Shown here: positions 1 through 7,128 of the stretch, piece by piece | How positions within the stretch are numbered: the stretch's first letter is position 1 | How the letters are laid out: each line of letters opens with the position of its first letter | From: a virus | IMG/VR virus record: IMGVR_UViG_3300034093_005134 | Coordinates: 1 to 39,784 of that record | Strand: one strand, 5' to 3' | Length of the DNA stretch: 39,784 bases | The notes under the pieces: generated by a model | The model's input: only the letters and a program-made list of their open reading frames with translations | Told to the model about the DNA's origin: nothing | Database searches by the model: none | Translations under genes and position numbers: made by a program

Positions 1-992
1 CCCAGTAGTGTGTTCCAAGTTTGCTTGGCTGACCACACTGTGGTTTCTCCAGCAAGCTTGTGTTCAATACTGGCAGTCAGCTGGGTTACAGCTTGTTCCA
101 CAGCTTGGATAATGGCCGCCTGTGTGCGAGCATCATAGCCCAGAGCTTCACGGCTGGCGGCAATTTCCAAGTCGCCAATGTTGAAGTTCAACACAGCCTG
201 ACAGTCCAGAAATGCGCGAGCAGCAGGTGTGAGCTTGCCCAAGCTGCCCACGGCAATGGGATAAGCCACACGGCCCATGACAGCCATGCTGCTCTTGCGA
301 CTGTCGTAACGATATTCCACATCCAGCAGTCGCCAGTTATCTCCCTGCCAAAACACACGCTGAGTGGGGATGGCAAAATCCTTTACACCAGTAACTTGTG
401 GCTGCACATCAAACCACTGAAACACCTTTTGTGCCTTTTGCGTGAACTCACGCATGTCGCCTAGACGCACGGGCATTTTCACCGTCACGCCCGACGGCTC
501 ATCAGTTTGATCTTCACCCAGCAGTGCCACACTGGGCATGCCTTTTTCGTTACGATACATGCTGTAATAGCCACGCCGACCATTCTTGATGGCAGTGACG
601 TCAAATGCATCTACGTAGGCAAACGGGCTCTTGCTGCCCAGGCCCAGCTGGCCGATGAACTCATTGCTGGTGGTTTTGGTGCTGGCACCATATTTGGTGT
701 AAACGTTTTTTACCTGTTCGTGGTCAAGCCCCACCCCAAAGTCACGGACGTGAAACCAAGGTTCTAGCTGATTGGGCAGATGCACTTCAATAGCACGATC
801 GCCGCAACCGGCTTCCACATGACTGTCGATGGCATTGCAACACAGTTCACGGATGATGCTGCCAATCTTGTCGGAATACAGACCGTCGCTGAGGATTTTG
901 GCCATCTTGGCATTGAAGACAATGCCAAACTCACCATCATCAGTTACGCCATTGCGATCAACTTCAGTGTCAAACTCACTGCTGGTTTTCAT
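1..992 (-). CDS. rIIA: RIIA-like GHKL ATPase, 3' end beyond window
   Basis: Reads leftward from ATG at 992 through the window edge, so about 330 N-terminal residues are visible. The GHKL ATP-binding fold is clear: N box ELCCNAIDSH (about 49-58, catalytic Glu49 and Mg-binding Asn53), DFGVG (84-88) and the lid GQLGLGSKSPF (114-124). A transducer-like segment follows, ending with the RIIA-type phrase GDLEIAASREALGYD. This fold is shared by topoisomerase large subunits, but the continuous text (IIRELCCNAIDSHVEAG then GDLEIAASREAL) is that of RIIA-type phage proteins, membrane-associated factors that in T4 protect against superinfection exclusion and host abortive systems. It has its own promoter (-35 at 1041-1046) and an AAGG Shine-Dalgarno. 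No stop before base 1. The family assignment is good; the role in this phage is inferred. Confidence 0.85.
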   Translation of the reverse strand, partial: MKTSSEFDTEVDRNGVTDDGEFGIVFNAKMAKILSDGLYSDKIGSIIRELCCNAIDSHVEAGCGDRAIEVHLPNQLEPWFHVRDFGVGLDHEQVKNVYTKYGASTKTTSNEFIGQLGLGSKSPFAYVDAFDVTAIKNGRRGYYSMYRNEKGMPSVALLGEDQTDEPSGVTVKMPVRLGDMREFTQKAQKVFQWFDVQPQVTGVKDFAIPTQRVFWQGDNWRLLDVEYRYDSRKSSMAVMGRVAYPIAVGSLGKLTPAARAFLDCQAVLNFNIGDLEIAASREALGYDARTQAAIIQAVEQAVTQLTASIEHKLAGETTVWSAKQTWNTLL

Positions 993-1230
993 TGTGGGGC
1001 CTTGTGTTATGTTCAGTTGTTATAGCAGATTGTGAAAAACTGTCAACAGTTTTTTCTGGAGCCAGGCGATCTAAGCGCAGGATTTCTTCCAGCCAAAGTT
1101 CAGCTATACCGGGATAAATCTTGCTACATCGCTCAAACATGGCATGTGCATGCTGGTATTTGCGGTGCCAAGACCAAACCACAGGGTAAGTGTTCAAGCT
1201 AAGGGTGTCCCTTGAAGACTGGTCGCACAT
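976..1230 (-). CDS. small hypothetical protein
   Basis: An 84-residue reading frame between the P-loop gene and rIIA, overlapping both (32 and 17 bases). The ATG at 1230 has no good ribosome site. A TTG at 1197, directly after the stop of the preceding gene and preceded by AAGGGA, would give 73 residues and may be the true start. The central part is rich in aromatic and charged residues (VVWSWHRKYQHAHAMFERC) and looks like a helical mini-protein; no family recognised. The rIIA promoter lies inside its 3' third, so the C-terminal tail may be constrained by that rather than by protein function. Existence is likely but not certain. Confidence 0.5.
   Translation of the reverse strand: MCDQSSRDTLSLNTYPVVWSWHRKYQHAHAMFERCSKIYPGIAELWLEEILRLDRLAPEKTVDSFSQSAITTEHNTRPHNENQQ
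1019..1046 (-). promoter_or_regulatory. rIIA promoter
   Basis: TTGACA (1041-1046), 16-base spacer ending in TGC, TATAAC (1019-1024). Confidence 0.75.
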
Positions 1231-1600
1231 CAGCCCCTGCTGGGACCGTGTAAATCTTGCTCATGGCGTGAATCATGCCCCGAACCTGTCGACCATCATT
1301 ACGATAGAGGACATTAATTTCACACTGGCCAGGATCATTTTCAAAAAAGATCCAGTTGATCGGGCACTTATAGCGTTGCCCTAGCAAATCTTCAGCTGAT
1401 TGGCGTGTGCTTGTTCGACAAAAATGCGGGTCAGTTACAATGAGATGATCAATCTGCTGCATGTGATCAACACCCACGAGTTGGCTGATATCCTTGATGT
1501 CATCTACCAGCCACACTCGATGGGGCGGATAGCTGACTAGACTTTGCGCAAGATGTGTTTTGCCACTTCCCGGCAGGCCTGCAATCAAGGTAATCTGCAC
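1199..1600 (-). CDS. P-loop ATPase/kinase-like protein
   Basis: 133 residues with a textbook N-terminal Walker A motif, GLPGSGKTH (8-16), on a first beta strand (QITLIA). A second strand follows (RVWLVDDI, 28-35) whose Asp pair resembles the Walker B or substrate-binding DD of small nucleotide or polynucleotide kinases. The size and layout fit the AAA_33/zeta-toxin/polynucleotide-kinase branch of P-loop kinases, but the substrate cannot be read. Starts with GTG at 1600 overlapping the TAG stop of the upstream gene (TAGTG), so the two are translationally coupled. It continues the leftward group ending in rIIA. Confidence 0.75.
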   Translation of the reverse strand: MQITLIAGLPGSGKTHLAQSLVSYPPHRVWLVDDIKDISQLVGVDHMQQIDHLIVTDPHFCRTSTRQSAEDLLGQRYKCPINWIFFENDPGQCEINVLYRNDGRQVRGMIHAMSKIYTVPAGADVRPVFKGHP

Positions 1601-2001
1601 TAAATCAAACCTCGCTTGACCATCTCATTATAGAGGTCCCGGTAGCTCACAGTCTTGGTACACTTGGTAGTGTAGTTGCCGTAATACTCATAGTCGGTAT
1701 AGCTGCCACGATTTACCACAGCAGCAGTGAGTTCGCGATACTGGCGCAGCGTGAGAGCGGGACAAATCACTTCCAGAAACTGATCAAGCAATTCAAGTTC
1801 GGGCTCGGGATCACTGCTCACAGACTGGTCAGCATTATCGCCCCAGCAGTTTCCACCGGTTAGCCCACCAGTTACCCACTCCACCTGATAGTAAAGTGGA
1901 CTGCCGTAAAACCAATTGATATGTTCCTTGCCCTGCCAAGTGCTAGAAGTGCTGAACACCGCACGCACATGGTTGTCAAACTCTTCCCAGGTCATGCTCA
2001 T
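1600..2001 (-). CDS. conserved phage-type hypothetical protein
   Basis: 133 residues, acidic, with many aromatics: WEEFDNHVRAVFSTSS at the N-terminus and a tyrosine-rich SYTDYEYYGNYTTK near the C-terminus. No catalytic motif, signal peptide or membrane segment. First gene of the translationally coupled set 2001-1199 (its TAG overlaps the next GTG). The second codon choice MSMTWEEF leaves two possible ATG starts, six bases apart. Function unknown. Confidence 0.65.
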   Translation of the reverse strand: MSMTWEEFDNHVRAVFSTSSTWQGKEHINWFYGSPLYYQVEWVTGGLTGGNCWGDNADQSVSSDPEPELELLDQFLEVICPALTLRQYRELTAAVVNRGSYTDYEYYGNYTTKCTKTVSYRDLYNEMVKRGLI

Positions 2002-2107
2002 GACTAACCAACTTCCCTAAACACAAGTGTTTACAAACGCACGTCAGCGTAACCGCTGGCAGACTTAAAACTCCTAGGTAACCCGCCAACACCGCCTGCT
2101 GAACATT

Positions 2108-2524
2108 TTATCGCTCTAGCACGTAGGGCTTGTTCCACCGTCCCACGTTGATATCACAATACCATCCCACATCAAAATAGTCGGTTTGGACATCGCTGCG
2201 ATTCCAGTTGCCCTGGCTCATGGCAGAGAGCAGCTCTTCCAAGCACTTCCGGGCCCGGCCGCTGTGCTGCCTGGGAATGTGGTAGACGTTGACATCGAGA
2301 TGGTCAGGCACTTCACTAATCTGATGGGCATGCGGGTTGTGGCTGTTTTCTGCCGTCCACGTGTTGAACCAGTCCTTGCAGAAGTCAATAGGGCCACTCT
2401 TGATTGTGACAACCAAGGTGCTGTGGTTTTGCACGCTAATGGTTGCCTTGAGCTTGTACTTGCTAAGCACCTGCTTGATCTCAGGAGCAAGCTGAGCCTT
2501 GCGCTCTTGGTTCATGTGTGCCAT
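2108..2524 (-). CDS. conserved phage protein, TDYFDVGWY type
   Basis: 138 residues. The N-terminal half (APEIKQVLSKYKLKATISV...LVVTIKSGPIDF) and the C-terminal phrase QTDYFDVGWYCDINVGRWNKPY match a small family I know from T4-like and other large phages and some bacteria, without assigned function. The fold looks alpha/beta with a C-terminal beta-rich part. Transcribed from a strong promoter (-35 at 2575-2580, -10 at 2553-2558); the ATG at 2524 follows GGGAG at about ten bases. A second Met three codons on is an alternative start. Monocistronic arrangement and host-type promoter suggest early expression. Confidence 0.7.
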   Translation of the reverse strand: MAHMNQERKAQLAPEIKQVLSKYKLKATISVQNHSTLVVTIKSGPIDFCKDWFNTWTAENSHNPHAHQISEVPDHLDVNVYHIPRQHSGRARKCLEELLSAMSQGNWNRSDVQTDYFDVGWYCDINVGRWNKPYVLER

Positions 2525-2552
2525 CTAGCATACTCTCCCATCTTGTGCCGGT

Positions 2553-2580
2553 AGTATAGCAGGGTTTGCCGACCTGTCAA
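2553..2580 (-). promoter_or_regulatory. early-type promoter
   Basis: TTGACA (2575-2580), 16-base spacer ending TGC, TATACT (2553-2558). The TGA within the -35 box is the stop of the upstream gene. Confidence 0.8.
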
Positions 2581-2825
2581 CCAGAAATTTCTTCCACGTC
2601 TGCATTCACACTGGTATAGCCAGCGACATAATACCCATCGGTGCTGCGCTCCATGTCAAAGGCCCTTTCAATAGCATCCAGCACATTGAGGGCCTGCACC
2701 GGAGGATATACAGCCTTGTTGACGCTGGGACCCCTGCCATCTTCGGGATACACAAAGGTCAGCGTGACCCTGTAGGTCTTCTTGGGGGCAGGCTTTAGGA
2801 AAACACCAAACAGCTTGTTCAACAT
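2577..2825 (-). CDS. small hypothetical protein
   Basis: 82 residues beginning MLNKLFGVFLKPAPKK, then an alpha/beta stretch (TYRVTLTFVYPEDG, ALNVLDAIERAFDMERS) and an acidic end. The AGAGGA ribosome site and the promoter at 2853-2880 support the start. Its TGA stop (2577-2579) lies inside the -35 box of the next gene's promoter. Unknown function; likely an early accessory protein. Confidence 0.65.
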   Translation of the reverse strand: MLNKLFGVFLKPAPKKTYRVTLTFVYPEDGRGPSVNKAVYPPVQALNVLDAIERAFDMERSTDGYYVAGYTSVNADVEEISG

Positions 2826-2852
2826 GTTACCAACGTCCTCTTTTGTGCAGGC

Positions 2853-2880
2853 ATTATAGCACGGCTAGCCGGGTTGTCAA
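2853..2880 (-). promoter_or_regulatory. early-type promoter
   Basis: TTGACA (2875-2880), 16 bases ending TGC, perfect TATAAT (2853-2858). Confidence 0.85.
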
Positions 2881-2886
2881 CCTTTT

Positions 2887-3120
2887 TCACACAGGCTGGG
2901 TGCGAATTCGCCAGTTGCTGCCGCGATATTTCAGCGCCGGCGTCTGCACCAGACAGCAGCTGATGCCAGCTTGCGCAATCTGATCCATGGCCCCACGGTA
3001 GTCCACCGGGTCCCAGCCCCAGACCTTGATGCTGCGCCCACCATTCTTCAGTCGATCGTTAAACACAATCCTATTACCTGCCAGCTTACGCACAATCTGG
3101 GCGGGATTGGTCTTGCTCAT
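2887..3120 (-). CDS. small protein of the GGRSIKVWG pair
   Basis: 77 residues. It shares the core FND..-GGRSIKVWG and a following DY..A.D.....G....LV+T pattern with the protein at 25969-26193, 23 kb away, so the two are paralogs. Basic N-terminus (KTNPAQIVRKLAGNR), likely two strands and a helix. ATG at 3120 chosen because GGAG sits nine bases upstream; TTG at 3123 is possible. Own promoter at 3149-3176. Function unknown; duplicated early proteins in large phages are often host-takeover factors, which is inference only. Confidence 0.7.
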   Translation of the reverse strand: MSKTNPAQIVRKLAGNRIVFNDRLKNGGRSIKVWGWDPVDYRGAMDQIAQAGISCCLVQTPALKYRGSNWRIRTQPV

Positions 3121-3148
3121 CAACGCTTGCTCCTTGCTCTATGTGCTC

Positions 3149-3176
3149 ATAATAGCACATGTGCCCGGGATGTCAA
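3149..3176 (-). promoter_or_regulatory. early-type promoter
   Basis: TTGACA (3171-3176), 16 bases ending TGC, TATTAT (3149-3154); preceded by an A/T tract and TTTTTGG. Confidence 0.85.
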
Positions 3177-3253
3177 CCAAAAATTTTCACCTACTGACAC
3201 GTAGCCCTGCCTGCAAAACTTTATTCAAGAGCACGACAGAGGCGATTTCAACC

Positions 3254-3309
3254 TAACCTGTTGTTTTTGCTACATTAAGGTAGCACCCTAACCTGTTGAT
3301 TTTGTTGGC
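3254..3309 (+). repeat. paired 35-bp-spaced motif, copy A
   Basis: CTAACCTGTTGTTTTTG at 3254-3270 and CTAACCTGTTGATTTTG at 3289-3305, starts exactly 35 bp apart. Preceded by GCACGACAGAGGCG (3231-3244). The same arrangement recurs at 25475-25525. This is the only notable content of the 3124-3410 divergent gap besides promoters. Confidence 0.75.
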
Positions 3310-3357
3310 CAGCCCCGTTATAGGCACTGCGGGCAAAAATATCTTGGAAAATTTTGG

Positions 3358-3385
3358 TTGACACTGATGCTAGCCATGCTATCAT
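3358..3385 (+). promoter_or_regulatory. early-type promoter
   Basis: TTGACA (3358-3363), 16 bases ending TGC, TATCAT (3380-3385); drives 3411-3605. Confidence 0.8.
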
Positions 3386-3410
3386 GGCTCTAGCAAGCAA
3401 GGAGTGCGGT

Positions 3411-3605
3411 ATGTTCCAGGGCGCTTTGGGCAAGATGAATGTCACCACGGGCAGCAAGGGCCGCTTCCACAGCTTTGCCGACAAGCTCAGCAGGGGCAGC
3501 AGGCGCAAGGTGCGGCTCACCCAGTGGGGCTACAGCACCACCAGCTTTGGTGATGCGGGCATTTATCTGGGCAAGCCCGGCAGGAAAACGCGCCGGGCTT
3601 GGTAG
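3411..3605 (+). CDS. small basic Gly-rich protein
   Basis: 64 residues from the ATG at 3411, preceded by AAGGAG at six bases; the frame is open further upstream but that part contains the promoter. Composition is Gly, Ser, Arg and Lys rich (GSKGRFHSFADKLSRGSRRK, then KPGRKTRRAW), predicted pI high, suggesting a nucleic-acid-binding or ribosome-binding mini-protein. No family recognised. First of a run of rightward small genes (3411-4364) each with a strong ribosome site. GC content is clearly above that of the glycan island. Confidence 0.6.
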   Translation: MFQGALGKMNVTTGSKGRFHSFADKLSRGSRRKVRLTQWGYSTTSFGDAGIYLGKPGRKTRRAW

Positions 3606-3623
3606 ATTTCTGCAAAATTTAGG

Positions 3624-3651
3624 TTGACATAAGTCAGAAACATGCTAGATT
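3624..3651 (+). promoter_or_regulatory. early-type promoter
   Basis: TTGACA (3624-3629), 16 bases ending TGC, TAGATT (3646-3651); drives 3673-3858. Confidence 0.7.
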
Positions 3652-3672
3652 GACGACAACAAGGAGCAGGAC

Positions 3673-3858
3673 ATGACGCAGGTGCTAGACGATCTCATGA
3701 ACCAAGCTTTTGAAGCCTGCCAAAAGCGCGAAAGCCGCCGCGCTTATCCCCGTTACATTGCTCAGCTCGAGCTTGTGATTCGGGGCATGGCCCAGGGCAA
3801 GCCCCTGGATGTCGAGCAAATGCTGCGTGACTTCATCCTTCGTGAAACTGCACTCTAG
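3673..3858 (+). CDS. small helical hypothetical protein
   Basis: 61 residues, nearly all helix-forming (VLDDLMNQAFEACQKRESRR, YIAQLELVIRGMAQ, VEQMLRDFILRET). AAGGAG ten bases upstream and promoter TTGACA/TAGATT at 3624-3651. Followed within 13 bases by the next gene. Resembles small phage helical bundles; no function assigned. Confidence 0.65.
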   Translation: MTQVLDDLMNQAFEACQKRESRRAYPRYIAQLELVIRGMAQGKPLDVEQMLRDFILRETAL

Positions 3859-3870
3859 GAGCTAGCTAGC

Positions 3871-4137
3871 ATGAATATCAAGCCCGTGGATCACGCCGGT
3901 GGACACCGCACTGGCACACTGCGCGGAATCACCGTTGCCGAAATCCGAGAAGTGCTGGGCTTTGCTCCCAACTGTGAAGATGATCCCAGCAAGGTGGTCA
4001 ATAGCTGGGGCTTCACCGTGGACGGCCGGCACTGCGGTATCTGGGACTACAAGGGCAGCCAGCGCATTGGCGAGTTCAGCACGTTTGGCCCTGCCGACGT
4101 GTTTGAAAAACTGTTTGGTGCACGATATTTTGGTTGA
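3871..4137 (+). CDS. small hypothetical protein, GFTVDGRHCGIWDYKGS type
   Basis: 88 residues with an alpha/beta composition: an N-terminal helix (TVAEIREVLGFA), a conserved-looking core SWGFTVDGRHCGIWDYKGS and a C-terminal FGPADVFEKLFG. The pattern of a strand pair (FTVDG, CGIWDYK) followed by a helix recurs in short phage proteins of unknown role. TAGGAG ribosome site at nine bases. The TGA stop (4135-4137) is inside the TTGACA -35 box of the next gene, an example of extreme compaction. Confidence 0.65.
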   Translation: MNIKPVDHAGGHRTGTLRGITVAEIREVLGFAPNCEDDPSKVVNSWGFTVDGRHCGIWDYKGSQRIGEFSTFGPADVFEKLFGARYFG

Positions 4138-4161
4138 CAGCTGACGTGCCTGTGCTACAAT
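4134..4161 (+). promoter_or_regulatory. early-type promoter
   Basis: TTGACA (4134-4139), 16 bases ending TGC, TACAAT (4156-4161). The TGA of the preceding gene is inside the -35 box. Confidence 0.8.
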
Positions 4162-4187
4162 CGGGTTATAGAGCAAGGATGGAAAAC

Positions 4188-4364
4188 ATGAACGTCAATG
4201 TTGCGGATCTGGTGCGTCGTATGGGTGACTTTGCTGCTACCGCTCGCGATGACAAGCTCAGCGTGATTGTCAGCCGCGTTGCCAACCGTGTGGCACATCA
4301 AGGCGCGGTGTGCGAGCGCGATCTCACTGCTGGTGAAATGCGCGTGGTGCGCTGCTTTCTCTAA
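4188..4364 (+). CDS. small helical hypothetical protein
   Basis: 58 residues, helical (NVADLVRRMGDFAATA, LSVIVSRVANRVAH, TAGEMRVVRCFL). Two in-frame ATGs exist at 4179 and 4188; the second is favoured because AAGGA lies eight bases ahead of it and abuts the first. Own promoter TTGACA/TACAAT (4134-4161). Function unknown. Confidence 0.6.
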   Translation: MNVNVADLVRRMGDFAATARDDKLSVIVSRVANRVAHQGAVCERDLTAGEMRVVRCFL

Positions 4365-4406
4365 GGCTAACTTCAGGACGTTCAGTTACAGTCAGGAGGT
4401 TGTCGC

Positions 4407-4868
4407 ATGGCTCGCAAGCCCCAAGTTCCGCCCCGCCCGCTGTGTGAAACTGAGGGCTGTGATAAGCATGCTGTAAGATGTAACTGGAAAGCAGATGGCA
4501 GTCCGGCATGGCGGCGTTGGTGTTCCGGATGCCACAATCGCAGAACGGCAGCCAAGCATGGCCTGGTAAGAATTTCGCAACTGACAGCCCAGCGTGCCAG
4601 CATGACTGAAACTGAATACAAAAACCAATATCATCCCTATCTCAAGCATCGCCGGGATTTTTGCGAAAATCGCGACGGGCGTCTGGGCTATCGCTGTAGG
4701 TATAAAATTCGCCACAGTGCCCAGTTGCAAGTGGACCACATAAACGGCAACCCCCAAGACAATAGTGTTGCCAACCTACAGACCTTGTGTGCTAACTGCC
4801 ATGTTTTCAAAACTCATGCCAATCAAGATTATCGCACGCCTGGTCGTAAAACCCTGAAGTGCCAGTAA
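4407..4868 (+). CDS. HNH endonuclease with zinc ribbon
   Basis: 153 residues. C-terminal HNH nuclease core: LQVDHINGNPQDNS (107-120) with metal-binding Asp110-His111, and NLQTLCANCHVFKT with Asn130/His132. The N-terminal half has a probable zinc ribbon (Cys13, Cys18, Cys39, Cys42) and many basic residues. Typical of freestanding phage homing endonucleases, which cleave related genomes at a site near their own insertion. CAGGAGG ribosome site. One base separates it from the phosphatase gene. No intron-like interruption of neighbours is visible. Confidence 0.9.
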   Translation: MARKPQVPPRPLCETEGCDKHAVRCNWKADGSPAWRRWCSGCHNRRTAAKHGLVRISQLTAQRASMTETEYKNQYHPYLKHRRDFCENRDGRLGYRCRYKIRHSAQLQVDHINGNPQDNSVANLQTLCANCHVFKTHANQDYRTPGRKTLKCQ

Positions 4869-4869
4869 C

Positions 4870-5352
4870 ATGCCAGATTTTTTCATATGCAATCGCAGTC
4901 AAGTCAGTCGCCGGGTGCGCAGTCTGCAAGCCACTCATCTTGTGAGCTTGCTTGATCCGGCAAGGACAATGTGGAAGCCCTCAGCAATTCCTGCAGAAAA
5001 CTGGTTGTGGCTGAAGTTTCAGGATCAAGAAAAGCCCCAGGATTTCCAAGCGCCTACTCGGGAGCATGCCCAACACATTCTGGCATGGGGACGACAACTG
5101 CCACACGACGCTTGTGTTGTGGTTCATTGCGAGGCTGGGATCAGCCGCAGCACTGCAAGTGCTCTAGCCCTTAAAATTCAAGCTCATGGTGGTATTGCCG
5201 GTGCTCGTGCTTGGATAGATCACCAGCGCCCACATGCATGTCCCAACATGCTGTTGGCAGAGTTTTTTGACCAGCTGTTGGATCTCCAGGGCGAATTTAT
5301 CGCCCTTTGCGAGGATATTGGTGCTACCAACATCAAGCGCCTGCTGATTTAA
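4870..5352 (+). CDS. protein tyrosine/dual-specificity phosphatase-like
   Basis: 160 residues with the cysteine phosphatase P-loop HCEAGISRST (86-95): catalytic Cys87, Arg93 and Ser94 (HCx5R). Upstream, VVV forms the preceding strand; D52 in WLWLKFQDQE could be the general acid. The short length and lack of extra domains resemble the cyanobacterial/phage DSP-like group. Substrate unknown: phosphorylated host proteins, nucleotides or RNA 5' ends are all possible in this superfamily. Together with the kinase-like pair at 17849-19139 it hints at phosphorylation-based control. Cotranscribed with the HNH gene. Confidence 0.8.
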   Translation: MPDFFICNRSQVSRRVRSLQATHLVSLLDPARTMWKPSAIPAENWLWLKFQDQEKPQDFQAPTREHAQHILAWGRQLPHDACVVVHCEAGISRSTASALALKIQAHGGIAGARAWIDHQRPHACPNMLLAEFFDQLLDLQGEFIALCEDIGATNIKRLLI

Positions 5353-5527
5353 CTGGTGCTATCCAAGTTTTATACCAACAGATATCTATATTTTTTCTAA
5401 TCATGCCTTGCTCGGCTTTTTCAGCCTGTTCCTGACTGCCAAAAGGGCCCACACAGAATCCTGTGTTGGGCTCCATTTCTTTAAAATCACCGTGGCGGAA
5501 AATTCCGCCGAATATAAACCATTTCAC
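5333..5527 (-). CDS. small conserved phage protein, YGPF/KNIDICW type
   Basis: 64 residues. The phrase FCVGPFGSQEQAEKAEQG followed by IRKNIDICWYKTWI matches a short alpha/beta phage family of unknown function that I recognise by pattern. Starts with GTG at 5527 overlapping the TAG of the glycosyltransferase upstream (TAGTG). Its 3' end overlaps the phosphatase gene by 20 bases tail to tail. Confidence 0.6.
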   Translation of the reverse strand: MKWFIFGGIFRHGDFKEMEPNTGFCVGPFGSQEQAEKAEQGMIRKNIDICWYKTWIAPVKSAGA

Positions 5528-6327
5528 TATTTTACAAACTTTTGGTATTTTTTATAAATGTAGTTGTTATTGTTTAGATAGATAGTTTCACGATTATTGT
5601 TTATGGCATTTTTATTAGTTCTCGTACCACCCCAATCTAAATCACTACGATATTTCATAGCATAAACAGCATTTTGATATCCTTGCAGCAACATTCTAAA
5701 ACTAAAATCATGGCAATCATATCCAAAAGGAGCTAATCTTGAGTCGTAAAATCCAACTTCGTTGTATCGTTTCCATTGCACACATGTAGGACTTCTTATA
5801 GCTATTTGTTTTTTAACAAAGTTACCGTGTGTTACAACTTGATAATAGGTTAACCCTAAAGGTTTCCAATGCCCAAACTCTGATTCTACAAGATTAACTT
5901 CATTTATTATTTCACTTCCTTTATCAAAAACAATATCACATCCTAATCTCATAGAGACATAACCTAAGTTTTGCTCTTGATTAAAAAGATAATCAAACTT
6001 TTGATCGATGTTATTTTCTTGCAAAATAACATCGTCTTGCACAGTAAAAACAAGATCATTAGCATGAGGATTCATTAGGCGGAGTTTTGTTAATCCGTAG
6101 TTTAATGAAGTAATTTCATGAACATTAGGCATAGCAACCACAGTAAATGAATCTACTAGTTTTTGTGATTCAATAAACTGATGTAAAATATTTTCACTAT
6201 TGTCGCTGCATCCATCAACAATAGCTATAATATGAAAATCATTCGAACATGATTTAACTATACCTGTTAGTACATCTGCTAGTAGGTCTTCTTTATTATG
6301 AATAGGTAAAATAAAATATGATTGCAT
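5527..6327 (-). CDS. family 2 (GT-A) glycosyltransferase
   Basis: 266 residues. N-terminal GT-A nucleotide-binding pattern: YFILPIHNKEDLLADVL (3-19), then IIAIVDGCSDNSE and a late FTVQDDVIL whose DD is the DxD-type metal site. A C-terminal FGYDCHDFSFRMLLQGYQ holds the conserved ED/HD-like acid of family 2 enzymes. Likely transfers a sugar from a nucleotide donor to a lipid- or protein-linked acceptor. AT-rich codon use unlike the genes to its left, marking the start of the glycan island. No good ribosome site is seen before the ATG. Confidence 0.8.
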   Translation of the reverse strand: MQSYFILPIHNKEDLLADVLTGIVKSCSNDFHIIAIVDGCSDNSENILHQFIESQKLVDSFTVVAMPNVHEITSLNYGLTKLRLMNPHANDLVFTVQDDVILQENNIDQKFDYLFNQEQNLGYVSMRLGCDIVFDKGSEIINEVNLVESEFGHWKPLGLTYYQVVTHGNFVKKQIAIRSPTCVQWKRYNEVGFYDSRLAPFGYDCHDFSFRMLLQGYQNAVYAMKYRSDLDWGGTRTNKNAINNNRETIYLNNNNYIYKKYQKFVK

Positions 6328-6393
6328 TATACATTGTATTGGAAAAAGTCTTAAAGCTAAACTGGACTATAAATTAACTGCTTAGTTAATGAT

Positions 6394-7101
6394 TTAGGGC
6401 GTGTGTGCCATAACATTGTTGTGTCCAACAGCAAACAGCCACTCAAGTTCTTTCTTAGCTAGTTGATCTACAACCATGCTGGGCGCGGGATGACCACGGA
6501 AAGCCCCTGCACGATGAAAATCCCTATTCAAACTGCTGTCATCCATAACTAAAATACCTGACTCACTTAGGGCATCTGCACAGTTTACATAATCAGCTAT
6601 CACAAATGGCAAATCATGATTTCCATCAATATAAATCAAGTCCCACTTGCGGCTTTTTATTAACTGTCGGGCAGGTTTTTCCAAGCTACTTGACTTGAGT
6701 ATCTGCGGATTGGCTAAACCAAAATGACTGAAGTTAGTATTAATGTCTTGATTATAATCAATGTTAGGATATGTAGAAACAGAATCATTGCCAGGTAGTA
6801 ATGGGCTTATGCCCCAAATGTCTGCCTGATAAGAAAAATGGTTAGCAAGAAGTTGAAATAAACTTAGAGTTTGTCCACGATAGATACCAATTTCAAGAAT
6901 ATTTTTTGGTTTATAGCGCTCAAATAGCCAAAACCACATGGCGTGAAAGGCATCCTCACCAAAACCTCGGAAGTTTTCTACAAAATATTTTCTGTGGTCT
7001 TGAAACATCTGAGGTAGTTTCACAAATTCTTTATGAAACATCTCATATGTATCAATCATAGGCAGTTGCCCTAGTTGTTGTGCTGAGTATTGATTTAACA
7101 T
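6394..7101 (-). CDS. class I SAM-dependent methyltransferase
   Basis: About 235 residues. Motif I is ILEIGIYRGQTLSL, the glycine-rich SAM loop after a beta strand; motif II-like WGISPL, and WDLIYIDGNHDLPFVIADY carries the DGxH of the Methyltransf_24/cephalosporin-hydroxylase-like group often found with glycan clusters. Could methylate a sugar on the glycan built by the neighbouring enzymes. ATG at 7101 preferred over TTG at 7107. A small AT-rich hairpin (6373-6390) follows its 3' end. Confidence 0.75.
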   Translation of the reverse strand: MLNQYSAQQLGQLPMIDTYEMFHKEFVKLPQMFQDHRKYFVENFRGFGEDAFHAMWFWLFERYKPKNILEIGIYRGQTLSLFQLLANHFSYQADIWGISPLLPGNDSVSTYPNIDYNQDINTNFSHFGLANPQILKSSSLEKPARQLIKSRKWDLIYIDGNHDLPFVIADYVNCADALSESGILVMDDSSLNRDFHRAGAFRGHPAPSMVVDQLAKKELEWLFAVGHNNVMAHTP

Positions 7102-7128
7102 AATCAAATAATAAAGCCAACAATAACA

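Noticed and set aside
1-992. Topoisomerase large subunit (gp39/GyrB) as partner of the gp52-like gene
   Set aside because: GHKL motifs fit both, but the text around the motifs and the transducer (GDLEIAASREALGYD) are RIIA-like, and no TOPRIM segment is seen in the visible part.
6373-6390. Rho-independent terminator after the SAM methyltransferase gene
   Set aside because: A 7-bp A/T-only stem with loop GCTT and no T run; too weak to list.
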